A stretch of DNA of 51,524 bases from Mycobacterium sp. 1081908.1. Lineage in GTDB: Bacteria > Actinomycetota > Actinomycetes > Mycobacteriales > Mycobacteriaceae. A model generated the notes under the pieces. That model made no database searches and was not told where the DNA came from. It worked only from the letters and a program-made list of their open reading frames with translations. The position numbers and the translations under genes are program-made. This document shows positions 33,820 through 42,053 of the stretch, in pieces (the stretch's first letter is position 1; each line of letters opens with the position of its first letter). The stretch spans positions 1 through 51,524 of the forward strand of contig NZ_LZLY01000141.1 of NCBI RefSeq assembly GCF_001673535.1, written 5' to 3'.

Positions 33820-35041
33820 CTCGGACCGCCTGCTCAGCGTCGTGGATCTGGGCGCCACTCCGCCGTGCGAGAAATTCCTCACCGCCGAGGAGCTCGACCT
33901 CGCGGAGCCGACCTTTCCGCTGCACCTGCGGTTGTGCGAGGACTGCCTGCTGTTGCAGATCCCGGCGCTGATCACGCCCGAGGACACCTTCACCGAATAT
34001 GCTTACTTCGCTTCGTATTCGGACAGCTGGGTGCAGCACGCCAAGCTCTTCGTCGACGAAGCCGTCCAGCGGCTCGGGCTCGGCCCGCAATCGCGGGTGG
34101 TCGAGGTCGCCAGCAACGACGGCTACCTGCTGCAGCACGTCGTCGCGGCGGGAGTGCCGTGCCTGGGCATCGAGCCGTCCGAGAACGTCGGGGCCGTGGC
34201 CCGCGCGCGCAACATCCCCACGCTGACGGCGTTTCTCGACGAGAAGGTAGCCGCCAAGGTCCGCGAAGAGCATGGGCCGGCGGACCTCGTGGTCGCCAAC
34301 AACGTCTACGCCCACATCCCCGATCTGCGCGGCTTCACCCGCTCGCTGCGCAGGCTGATGGACGACGACGGCTGGCTGAGCATCGAGGTGCACCACGCGC
34401 TGAACCTGGTGCGGCTGGGGCAGTTCGACACGATTTACCACGAGCACTTCCAGTACTACACGCTGTTTTCGGCGATCTGCGCGCTGGCCACCTCCGGGCT
34501 CGCCGTCGTCGACGTCGAGCTGCTGCCCACCCACGGCGGATCGATGCGGATCTGGGCCCGCTCGGCGGAGATCGCCTCGCGGCCGACCGAACGGGTGGAG
34601 AAGGTGATGCGCGCCGAGGAAGCGGCGGGGCTGCATCGTGCCGACGGCTACCTGCAACTGCGTCCGCGCGCGGAGGCGATCCGGCACGACCTGCTGCGCT
34701 TCTTGCTGCAGTGCCGCGCCGACGGCAAGCGCGTCGTCGGCTACGGGGCCCCGGGCAAGGGCAACACGCTGCTCAACTATTGCGGGATCCGGCCCGACCT
34801 GCTCGAATACACCGTCGATCGCAACCCGTACAAGCACGGGCGCTTCACCCCCGGGACCCGGATCCCGATCTACGAGCCGGAGCGCATCGCCGATGACCGC
34901 CCGGACGTCGTGCTGGTGTTGCCGTGGAACCTCGAAGCCGAACTGACCGACCAACTCCGGTACGTCGCGGAGTGGGGCGGGCAGCTTGTCTTTCCGCTTC
35001 CGACCCTGCACACCGCTCAACTTGATAGCGTGCGGCGATGA
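33800..35041 (+). CDS. sugar C-methyltransferase, TylC3/NovU-like
   Basis: SAM-dependent C-methyltransferase of 413 residues with the three-part layout of NDP-sugar C3-methyltransferases. An N-terminal zinc-binding domain has Cys pairs LCRLC and LCEDC. The SAM domain has motif I VEVASNDGYLLQHVVAAG and ANNVYAHIPD. The C-terminal domain has HGGSMRIWAR and VVGYGAPGKGNTLLNYCGI. These enzymes add a methyl branch to a 4-keto-6-deoxy sugar nucleotide, so the polymer may contain a branched sugar. Its ATG (33800) lies inside the previous gene, preceded by GAGGAG about 12 bases upstream. A shorter paralog follows. Confidence 0.92.
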   Translation: MLCRLCDSDRLLSVVDLGATPPCEKFLTAEELDLAEPTFPLHLRLCEDCLLLQIPALITPEDTFTEYAYFASYSDSWVQHAKLFVDEAVQRLGLGPQSRVVEVASNDGYLLQHVVAAGVPCLGIEPSENVGAVARARNIPTLTAFLDEKVAAKVREEHGPADLVVANNVYAHIPDLRGFTRSLRRLMDDDGWLSIEVHHALNLVRLGQFDTIYHEHFQYYTLFSAICALATSGLAVVDVELLPTHGGSMRIWARSAEIASRPTERVEKVMRAEEAAGLHRADGYLQLRPRAEAIRHDLLRFLLQCRADGKRVVGYGAPGKGNTLLNYCGIRPDLLEYTVDRNPYKHGRFTPGTRIPIYEPERIADDRPDVVLVLPWNLEAELTDQLRYVAEWGGQLVFPLPTLHTAQLDSVRR

Positions 35042-36135
35042 GGACCTGCCGCGGGTGCGACGGCACCGATCTGCAACGGGTCCTCGACCTGGGGAACGTG
35101 CCCGCGGGCGACGACTTCCCCCCGGCCGCCGAGCCCGTGCGGCCCGAGGAATCGTCGCATCCGCTCGCGATGGATCTGTGCGGCCGCTGCGGCCTGGCCC
35201 AGCTCGCCCACGACGACACCGCGGCCGCCGAGCCGCGCGGCATCGAGCCGCAGGCCCTGCGCGACCAGGCGGCCGAGGCCGTCCGGCGCGTCGCCGACGC
35301 GGGCTGGCTGCGCGGCGCCACCGTACGCGAATTCGGCAGCCCGCACGGCGGAACGTGGCTGCCGCTGCTGGCGGAGCGCGGTTTCACCGAGGCCGAACGC
35401 GCCGACGTCGTGCTCGACTCCTTCGGCATCATGCACGAGCCGGACCAACGGCTGGCGTTCCAACTCCGCGCGGAGGCCACCGCGCCGGGCGGAGTGTTGC
35501 TGCTGCAGTTCCACTCGCTGTTGACGATCGTGACCAACGGGCAATGGAATGCGTTGCGCCACGGGCACTTCGGCTACTATTCGCTGACCGCGTTGTCCAA
35601 CCTGCTCGCCGAGGCCGGCATGACCGTCGCCTCGGCGTGGGAGTTCGACCTCTACGGCGGCACGGTGTTGGTCGCGGCGGTGCACGGCGCCGTCGAACCC
35701 GACGGACGCGCCCGGGAAATCCTGCGGCGCGAGCACAACATCGGCATCACCGAGGCGGCCATCGTGCGCAGTCTGCAGTGCGCCGCCGAGCGTCACGCCG
35801 CGCAGCTGCGCGACTGGCTGGTCGCGGAGGCGTGCGAGCGACACGCGGTGTACGGGTACGGCGCCGGATCGCGCGTCGTTTCGCTGTTCAGCATCGCGGG
35901 CGTCGATCGCCGGCTGCTGCGGGCCGTGGCCGACGCGTCGCCGGCGAAGCAGGGACGCCGCATTCCGGGCACCGACGTCGGGATCATCTCACCCGAAGAG
36001 CTCATCGCGGCCGGGCCCGATCGCGTCATGCTGACCCTGCCGGACCTGTACGACGAGGTCCGGCGGGCCTACCCGCAACTGGACGGGCGCTGGTCGATCG
36101 ACCCCGGCGCCGACGGGAGCCAGGCGCTGCTATGA
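35038..36135 (+). CDS. C-methyltransferase paralog with an altered SAM site
   Basis: Protein of 365 residues related to the gene before it. The N-terminal zinc-binding Cys pairs (TCRGCDG, LCGRCG), the HGHFGYYS segment, the YGGTVLVAA segment and the C-terminal GYGAGSRVVSLFSIAG are all there. The SAM motif I, however, reads VREFGSPHGGTWLPLLAERG instead of a GSNDGYLL form, and some 40 residues after it are missing. It may bind another cofactor, act as a structural partner of its neighbour, or be decaying. The ATG at 35038 overlaps the previous stop as ATGA, so it is still translated as part of the operon. Confidence 0.82.
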   Translation: MRTCRGCDGTDLQRVLDLGNVPAGDDFPPAAEPVRPEESSHPLAMDLCGRCGLAQLAHDDTAAAEPRGIEPQALRDQAAEAVRRVADAGWLRGATVREFGSPHGGTWLPLLAERGFTEAERADVVLDSFGIMHEPDQRLAFQLRAEATAPGGVLLLQFHSLLTIVTNGQWNALRHGHFGYYSLTALSNLLAEAGMTVASAWEFDLYGGTVLVAAVHGAVEPDGRAREILRREHNIGITEAAIVRSLQCAAERHAAQLRDWLVAEACERHAVYGYGAGSRVVSLFSIAGVDRRLLRAVADASPAKQGRRIPGTDVGIISPEELIAAGPDRVMLTLPDLYDEVRRAYPQLDGRWSIDPGADGSQALL

Positions 36136-37247
36136 ATCACATTCGGGTGCTTTGGCTTTCGCCGTGGATGCGGCCGCTGGCGCGCATCCAGGCCGAGGCG
36201 CTGCAGCGGCGGGGGGCCGACGTGTTGCTGGTGACCTCCGACCAGCACCCCGAGTCGGACGCCGCGCGCGATTACGAGCTGGTGCTCGATCCGCGGTTTC
36301 GTGCGGCCGGGACGTGGCCGTCGAGCCTTGCGGCCCTGCGCCGCATTCGTGGCTACAAGCCGCAGGTGGCGATCACCGAGCTGGTCCGCGATCCACGCTG
36401 GATGGCGTTGGCAGGCGGCGTGCCCCGGGTGCAGCTGGTCCACGACGACAGCCCCCATGACGCCGGCGAACAGCGGCCTGCCTACGAGCGCGCGGTATTC
36501 GACCGCTGGGGGGCCCGATCGGCGGCGACAATCACCTACAGCGACTACGTCGCGGAGGCCATCAGCACCCGGCGAGACGTGGCCCGGACACCCGTGCACA
36601 CATTGCCTCTCACGAGCGACCTCGACGTGGATCTGGTGCCGCCGCCGGTGCGCGCCGAGGCGCGCCGCGATTTCGTGATGGTGGGCCGCCTCAACCCCTA
36701 CAAGAACATCGACGTGGTGCTGCAGGCCTGGCAGCGGCACACCACCGGCGACGGATGGCGCGGCGACGACCTGGTGCTCATCGGCGACGCGCCGATCGGC
36801 CTGCGAAGCGCCGCGCTGCCGCCACACACGCGGTGGTGGTCCGGGAAGTACCGTTATCGCGACGTCGTCGAGACACTCTCCGCCGCAAAGGGTTCGGTCG
36901 CCCATTACCGACACGCCTCGCAAAGCGGGGTGCAGGTGCTGTCCATGCAACTGGGCGTGATGCCGATCGTCTCCAGCATCGGCGGGCTGCCGGAGTACCA
37001 GCCGCCGGGCGGCCCAACCGTGGACGTCGACGATGTCGCCGGGCTGGCCGCCGCGTTCGACAAGCTGGCGGACCCGGCCACGGCGGCGCGCCTCGGTGCC
37101 GAGGCGGCGCACCACTACGCGGAGCGCTTCAGCGTGGACCGGGTCGCCGACCGCATGCTGGACATCATCACTGGGGTCTTGGTCACGCATCCGCCGCATG
37201 GCGCGCGTGAGCTCGAGAGCGCCGGAAGGCGCCGGGAAAGGTTTTAA
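36132..37247 (+). CDS. glycosyltransferase family 4
   Basis: GT-B fold enzyme of 371 residues. The N-terminal half starts IRVLWLSPWMRPLARIQAEA. The nucleotide-binding half has FVMVGRLNPYKNIDVVLQAW and a diverged acceptor/donor loop (HASQSGVQVLSMQLGVMPIV) where most GT4 proteins have E-x7-E. The loss of the first Glu in that loop is unusual but known in some GT4 clades. ATG 36132 overlaps the previous stop as ATGA; the long open frame back to 34986 is antisense-like and not coding. It presumably adds one sugar of the repeat unit. Confidence 0.88.
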   Translation: MNHIRVLWLSPWMRPLARIQAEALQRRGADVLLVTSDQHPESDAARDYELVLDPRFRAAGTWPSSLAALRRIRGYKPQVAITELVRDPRWMALAGGVPRVQLVHDDSPHDAGEQRPAYERAVFDRWGARSAATITYSDYVAEAISTRRDVARTPVHTLPLTSDLDVDLVPPPVRAEARRDFVMVGRLNPYKNIDVVLQAWQRHTTGDGWRGDDLVLIGDAPIGLRSAALPPHTRWWSGKYRYRDVVETLSAAKGSVAHYRHASQSGVQVLSMQLGVMPIVSSIGGLPEYQPPGGPTVDVDDVAGLAAAFDKLADPATAARLGAEAAHHYAERFSVDRVADRMLDIITGVLVTHPPHGARELESAGRRRERF

Positions 37248-37250
37248 CCC

Positions 37251-38810
37251 ATGGATTTTCGCACCTTCGTTCGCACGCTGACGACCCACTGGAAGCTGTT
37301 CCTCGGTGCGCTGCTGGCGTGTCTGGCGGGCGCCGCGGCGATTACGGTGCTCCAGACGAAGCTTTATCAGTCGTCCGCCACCATCCTCATCTCGTTTACG
37401 GGTGAAACCGACCTCTCCCAGGTGTATTCCGGAACGCAGGCCGCCCAGGAACGCCTGTCGTCCTACGCGGCGGTGGCCGGCGGGCATGCCGCGGCGCAGC
37501 GCGCAGTCACCCAGTTCCGCCTGCCGATCAGCCCGGACGTTCTCGCCAGCGAGACCCACGTCGAATACACCCCGAAGTCGACGATGTTCACCATCTCGGT
37601 CAGGGATACCGATCCGAATCGGGCTGCGACGCTGGCGAAAGCGATGGCTGACACCTTCGCGGGGACGGTCGCCACCCTTGGCGCGAATCCGAAGGACCCG
37701 GTGGCACTCGTGAACAGCTCACCGCCTCAAGCGCCGCCCCCTCCGGCACCCGCGCCGCAGGCACCCGCGCCGCAGGCTCCCCCGGCGCCGGACACCGATG
37801 GCCAGCCCGCGACGCAACCCACCGAGGCCACCCCGTCCGCGGACCCGCCGGTCGCGCCGCCCCAGCCGGCGCAACCCCTGGCGGTACCGCCCCAGCCGGC
37901 ACCGAACATGCCGATCGCCCGGGCCACCATCATCGAGCAGCCGGGGGTGCCGGACAGCCCGATCCAACCGGTGCCGATGCGCAACATGGCAATGGGACTT
38001 ATCGCGGGGCTGCTGCTGGGAACCGGGGTGGCCCTGACCCGCGAGGCCGCCGACCGCACCGTGCGCGACCGTGCCAAGCTGGAACGGCTTTCCGACTTGC
38101 CGACGTTGGCCGAGCTCCCCGGAAAGCGCGGCACCGCACCGCGATTCGGCACGGACATCTCATTCGACGACGCGGTCCGCGGTTTGCGCGCGCGCCTGCT
38201 GCGCGCGTTGGCACCGGGAGCGCGCCAGGTATTGCTGACGGCGCCGTTCGGCGGCGAGGGAACCACGACGACGGCGCTGAACCTGGCCAGGGCATTCGCC
38301 GAGTCCGGCGAAGAGGCCTTGCTCGTCGAGGGCGATACCCGCCGACCCGTGATCGCCGGCTTGCTGAAGGTTGATTCGGGGGAGGGGTTGGCCAACGCGT
38401 TGGCCGACCCCGACATTGCGACGGAAACCGTTAAGCCGACCGCGATTCCGCGGCTGTTCATTCTGGCGGCGCGAGCGGTCCGCCGGGATACGCTGCCGTG
38501 CAGCGCTTACCTGCCCGAGGTGCTCGACAAGGTGCTGCAAGACGTGTCGGCCACCTTTGACCGCACCGTGATCGACGGTCCACCGGTGCTCGCAGCGGCC
38601 GACTCCGGCCTGCTGGGCGCCGCCGCCCAAGCCACCGTATTGGTGGTACGAGCGGGCCGCACCACCGAAGACGAACTCAGCGACGCATTGATCGCGCTAC
38701 GCGCAGCGGGTGCCGACATCGTCGGTACGGTGCTGACCGATGCCCGGATACCGCGCCACGCCAGGGCCGCGGCACGAAACTACCGGGCAAAAGTGGGCTC
38801 ACGGAAGTGA
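37251..38810 (+). CDS. chain-length regulator fused to a BY-kinase-like ATPase domain (Wzc-like)
   Basis: Protein of 519 residues combining a Wzz domain with a CpsD/Wzc-type domain. The first membrane helix is near residues 16-34 and the second near 244-262. Between them lies the outside domain, ending in a Pro/Ala-rich stretch of about 60 residues (158-219). The cytoplasmic domain has LLTAPFGGEGTTTTALNLAR, LLVEGDTRRP and TVIDGPPVL at the Walker A, A' and B positions. The Walker A Lys is Thr, and the C-terminus has one Tyr rather than a Tyr cluster, so kinase activity is doubtful. It should control polymer length together with the Wzy-like protein whose gene overlaps its stop. Confidence 0.9.
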   Translation: MDFRTFVRTLTTHWKLFLGALLACLAGAAAITVLQTKLYQSSATILISFTGETDLSQVYSGTQAAQERLSSYAAVAGGHAAAQRAVTQFRLPISPDVLASETHVEYTPKSTMFTISVRDTDPNRAATLAKAMADTFAGTVATLGANPKDPVALVNSSPPQAPPPPAPAPQAPAPQAPPAPDTDGQPATQPTEATPSADPPVAPPQPAQPLAVPPQPAPNMPIARATIIEQPGVPDSPIQPVPMRNMAMGLIAGLLLGTGVALTREAADRTVRDRAKLERLSDLPTLAELPGKRGTAPRFGTDISFDDAVRGLRARLLRALAPGARQVLLTAPFGGEGTTTTALNLARAFAESGEEALLVEGDTRRPVIAGLLKVDSGEGLANALADPDIATETVKPTAIPRLFILAARAVRRDTLPCSAYLPEVLDKVLQDVSATFDRTVIDGPPVLAAADSGLLGAAAQATVLVVRAGRTTEDELSDALIALRAAGADIVGTVLTDARIPRHARAAARNYRAKVGSRK

Positions 38811-40285
38811 TCCTCTATCTGCAGAATCGGCACCGCCTGGCGATGTCTGGCGCCATCCTCGCGGCATTCCTGTTCGGCTGCTTTGCGTTTGGCGTGATGT
38901 CGGCGCGCAACACCACCCAGGGGATCCTCCTGATCGGCCTGTCGTTCTGCCTGGTGGTGTATTGGACGAAGCCGGCGATGATGGTCGGGGTAGCGCTGTT
39001 CTTGGGGTTCGCCGCGCTGCCGGAAGGATTGCACATCGGCAAGGTGGTCGGCCCCGCGACGATCTACCTCTGCCATGTGGCACTGATAATCGCCATCTGC
39101 TTCCTGCTCCCGGTCGTCCGACTGCGCTTGTCCGAGTACCTGTTGCCGGGGATGTTCGTGCTGACGGTGGCCTACTTCGCCGCGGTCGGATTCGCGATGG
39201 GACATCCCCCCGCGATTATCGTGCGGGAGGCCACCTTTCTGCTCGAGATGGTCGGCGGGTTCATGCTTGCCCTGGTGATCGTGTACAGCGGCCACGTCAA
39301 GCTGTCGATCCACGCGATGGTCCTCACCCTGTGGTTTTCGGCGGGCATGGCCGTCGCAAGTTCCTCGGGCGGGCTGCGGCTGGCCGGCCGGCTGGAAAGC
39401 CTGCAGTCGGATACGGGCGACGCCGCCAGCCGCGTCATCACCGCTACCCTGACCCCGGCGATCGCCGTGCTGGCTGCACTGGTGGCCACCCAGATCGTCG
39501 GCCGGGTAAAGCCCTTTTGGTACCTCGCGTTGGGTCTGCCGGCGTTGATCGTCTCGGTGCTGGCGTTCTCCCGCAACACCCTGATCGCGGTGGGCGTGGC
39601 CGCCGCCGTGGCATTTCTCGCCAGCTTGGGCTGGGCATCCCTGCGGCGGGCGGCCAGGCTGGCCATTGCCGGCGCAGGGATTTTGGCGGTGGCGCTGCCG
39701 GGCGCGCTGTTTCTACTGCAGCACTCCACGGCCGGCGACTGGTTGAACGACCAGATCAACGGATTCAGCCACCGCGTGCTGGGTGGCGTATCGAGCAGCG
39801 CGCTCGCCGTGGACTCCTCGACCCTCGACAGGTTGGCCGAAGATGCCAACCTCAACCGCGTGATCGCCCAGGCTCCGATGTTCGGACATGGGCTGGGCTA
39901 TGCCTATCAAGAACCGTTCGGCAGGGACCCCGACGCATTCACCAACACACTGGGCACCACCTATTCGCACAACTTCTACCTGTGGTGGCTGGCCAAATCC
40001 GGCGCGGTGGGCATGGCGGCGTTTGCCGTGTTCGCCCTCACCCCGCTGGTGCAGGCGCTGCGCAGCGCTTCGGCGTCCGCGAAGGCCAGTGCGGCGGTTT
40101 CTGTCGGCCTGCTGATGATGTCGATCGTCGATCCGCTGCCCGAGGACCCGGCCAACGCCATGACGCTGGGCATGGCGCTCGGCGCGGCGCTGGCATTCGC
40201 CCGCCTGCGGAAGCGTTCCGGCACCTCCGACGACGCCGGCACCGAACCCGCCACCGAGCCCATGCCGGTCGGAGCCCTGCGGTGA
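38807..40285 (+). CDS. O-antigen polymerase/ligase-like membrane protein (Wzy-like)
   Basis: Integral membrane protein of 492 residues with about 11-12 hydrophobic helices. A large extracellular loop holds GTTYSHNFYLWWLAKSGAVG near residues 385-405, the H-x-N-type signature of the Wzy_C/WaaL family. In Wzx/Wzy loci the polymerase joins lipid-linked repeat units outside the membrane. GTG 38807 forms a GTGA overlap with the Wzc-like gene. A ligase role cannot be excluded by sequence, but no other polymerase candidate is present. Confidence 0.88.
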   Translation: MILYLQNRHRLAMSGAILAAFLFGCFAFGVMSARNTTQGILLIGLSFCLVVYWTKPAMMVGVALFLGFAALPEGLHIGKVVGPATIYLCHVALIIAICFLLPVVRLRLSEYLLPGMFVLTVAYFAAVGFAMGHPPAIIVREATFLLEMVGGFMLALVIVYSGHVKLSIHAMVLTLWFSAGMAVASSSGGLRLAGRLESLQSDTGDAASRVITATLTPAIAVLAALVATQIVGRVKPFWYLALGLPALIVSVLAFSRNTLIAVGVAAAVAFLASLGWASLRRAARLAIAGAGILAVALPGALFLLQHSTAGDWLNDQINGFSHRVLGGVSSSALAVDSSTLDRLAEDANLNRVIAQAPMFGHGLGYAYQEPFGRDPDAFTNTLGTTYSHNFYLWWLAKSGAVGMAAFAVFALTPLVQALRSASASAKASAAVSVGLLMMSIVDPLPEDPANAMTLGMALGAALAFARLRKRSGTSDDAGTEPATEPMPVGALR

Positions 40286-41373
40286 GCGCGGTGCGCGTGC
40301 TCGTGGTGGGACCGGCCCCGTCCGCCGCGAACAGCCGCGGCGGCATGGCGACGGTGGCCGCGTTGATGGCGGCGCATCCGGACCGATCAATCCGCGTCAC
40401 CGTGGTGCCCACTTACGTGGACCGGTCGAGATTCATGAAGCTACTGGTCGGCGCCCGGGGAATGCTTTGGGCCAGTTGGTTGCTCATGCGCGGCCGCGCC
40501 GACGTGCTGCACGTGCACATGGCCCATGGCGGCAGCGTGGTTCGCAAGGCGGTGACGCTGTGGGCGGCGCGGCTGGCGGGCGTGCCGGCGGTGGTGCACT
40601 GCCACAGCTACGACTTCGGCGGCTGGTTCGATCGGCTGCCGTCGCCCGCGCGGGCCGCGGTGCGCCGCGCGCTCGTCGCCGACCACTGGGTGGTCCTGGG
40701 TGAGCGTCATGTCGACGAGTATGCGAGCCGACTAGGGCTGCCCGACAACCGAATCAGTGTGCTGCACAACGCCGTCCGGGTTCCGGAACTCCCCGTGAGC
40801 CAGTCCGGTGTCGAACGGGTGGACGCCGTGGCGCTGGGCCGGATGGGGACGCGCAAGGGCAGCTACGACATCGTCTCAGCCGTGGCAGCGCTCGACCCTA
40901 CGGTGCGCGGCCGGCTGCGCGCCACGCTGGCCGGCGACGGTGAGGTCGACGAGGTGCGCGCCGCGGTGGCCGCCGCGGATGTCGGCGAAACGATTCACGT
41001 GGCCGGATGGCTGGACCCGCCGGCTCGCGACGAACTGCTTTCGAGCGCACACGTTTTCCTGCTGCCCAGCCGGGACGAGGGTCTGCCGATGGCGTTGTTG
41101 GAGGCCATGGCGTACGGGCTGGCGCCGGTAACCACGTCGGTCGGCAGCATCGGGGAAGCGGTGACCGACGGTATCACCGGCATCGCGGTGCAGCCCGGGT
41201 CGTCGGACCAGATAGCGCAGGCCCTGACAGCGCTCGTCACCGACGAGGACCTCCGCGGCCGGTTGAGCACCGCCGCACGCCGACGCGCTCTCGACTTCGG
41301 GCTAAGCCAGTGGCATCAGTCACTGGCCCTGCTGTGGAGCGACCTCGTGCGCCACGACCGCGTCAAGGTATGA
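40282..41373 (+). CDS. glycosyltransferase family 4
   Basis: GT-B enzyme of 363 residues. The N-terminal part has VVGPAPSAANSRGGMATVAA and DVLHVHMAHGGSVVRKAV. The C-terminal part has VALGRMGTRKGSYDIVSAVA and the canonical E-x7-E loop DEGLPMALLEAMAYGLAPV. GTG 40282 overlaps the polymerase stop. It is a retaining transferase using a nucleotide sugar; donor and acceptor are unknown. It is the last glycosyltransferase of the operon. Confidence 0.93.
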   Translation: MSAVRVLVVGPAPSAANSRGGMATVAALMAAHPDRSIRVTVVPTYVDRSRFMKLLVGARGMLWASWLLMRGRADVLHVHMAHGGSVVRKAVTLWAARLAGVPAVVHCHSYDFGGWFDRLPSPARAAVRRALVADHWVVLGERHVDEYASRLGLPDNRISVLHNAVRVPELPVSQSGVERVDAVALGRMGTRKGSYDIVSAVAALDPTVRGRLRATLAGDGEVDEVRAAVAAADVGETIHVAGWLDPPARDELLSSAHVFLLPSRDEGLPMALLEAMAYGLAPVTTSVGSIGEAVTDGITGIAVQPGSSDQIAQALTALVTDEDLRGRLSTAARRRALDFGLSQWHQSLALLWSDLVRHDRVKV

Positions 41374-41381
41374 GGGTAGGA

Positions 41382-42053
41382 ATGTCTAACTGGCTGCGAG
41401 ACACCGCAACAGATGTCAATTCAGGCCGATCGCTGTCTGGCCGCGCCCGCGCACGACGATGGCAGCACTTCAACAGCTGCTTTCCGTCGGTGTCGGAAAT
41501 GAGGGTGCTGGATCTGGGTGGAACGCCGGAGTCGTGGCGACTCGCGCCCGTTCGCCCCAGGTCGGTCGTCACGGTCAACTTGGCGCCTGCGGAATCGGAG
41601 GACCCGAACATTGTCGCGGTCCAGGGCGACGCATGCGAACTTCCGAATTCGGTTGCCCGGGACCGCTTCGATCTGGTGTTCTCCAACTCGCTGCTCGAGC
41701 ACGTGGGCGGCCACGTCCAACGCCAACGGCTTGCTGACAACATCCACTCGCTCGCCGACCGCCATTGGGTGCAGACGCCATACCGATATTTCCCGATCGA
41801 ACCGCACTGGCTTTTCCCCGGCATCCAATGGTTGCCCTATGAGGCGCGCGTGCAGGTATCGATGCATTGGAACCGCGGCCACATCCGCACCCACAGTCGC
41901 GAGGCGGCGCAAGACCAGGTCGACGAAATCGAACTGATCGGCATTTCGCAGATGCGCCGCTATTTCCCGTCGTCCGTCGTTTGGTACGAGCGGTTTGCCG
42001 GATTGGTCAAGTCCCTGGTCGCCATCAGAAATGGCGACGCGACGGTTCACTGA
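41382..42053 (+). CDS. class I SAM-dependent methyltransferase
   Basis: Methyltransferase of about 223 residues. SAM motif I is RVLDLGGTPESWRLAP and the post-II motif FDLVFSNSLLEHVGG. The C-terminal part keeps TPYRYFPIEPHWLFPG, a pattern seen in methyltransferases of glycan loci. ATG 41382 has GAGGG a few bases before it; ATG 41370 would form an ATGA overlap with the GT4 gene and is also possible. The last bases overlap the 3' end of the convergent lipoprotein gene by seven bases (42047-42053), so no terminator separates them. Confidence 0.87.
   Translation: MSNWLRDTATDVNSGRSLSGRARARRWQHFNSCFPSVSEMRVLDLGGTPESWRLAPVRPRSVVTVNLAPAESEDPNIVAVQGDACELPNSVARDRFDLVFSNSLLEHVGGHVQRQRLADNIHSLADRHWVQTPYRYFPIEPHWLFPGIQWLPYEARVQVSMHWNRGHIRTHSREAAQDQVDEIELIGISQMRRYFPSSVVWYERFAGLVKSLVAIRNGDATVH

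Noticed and set aside
34986..36131. Upstream in-frame extension of the GT4 gene at 36132
   Set aside because: It overlaps the second C-methyltransferase gene in another frame, and the Arg-rich translation has no similarity. The ATGA overlap at 36132 fits the operon.
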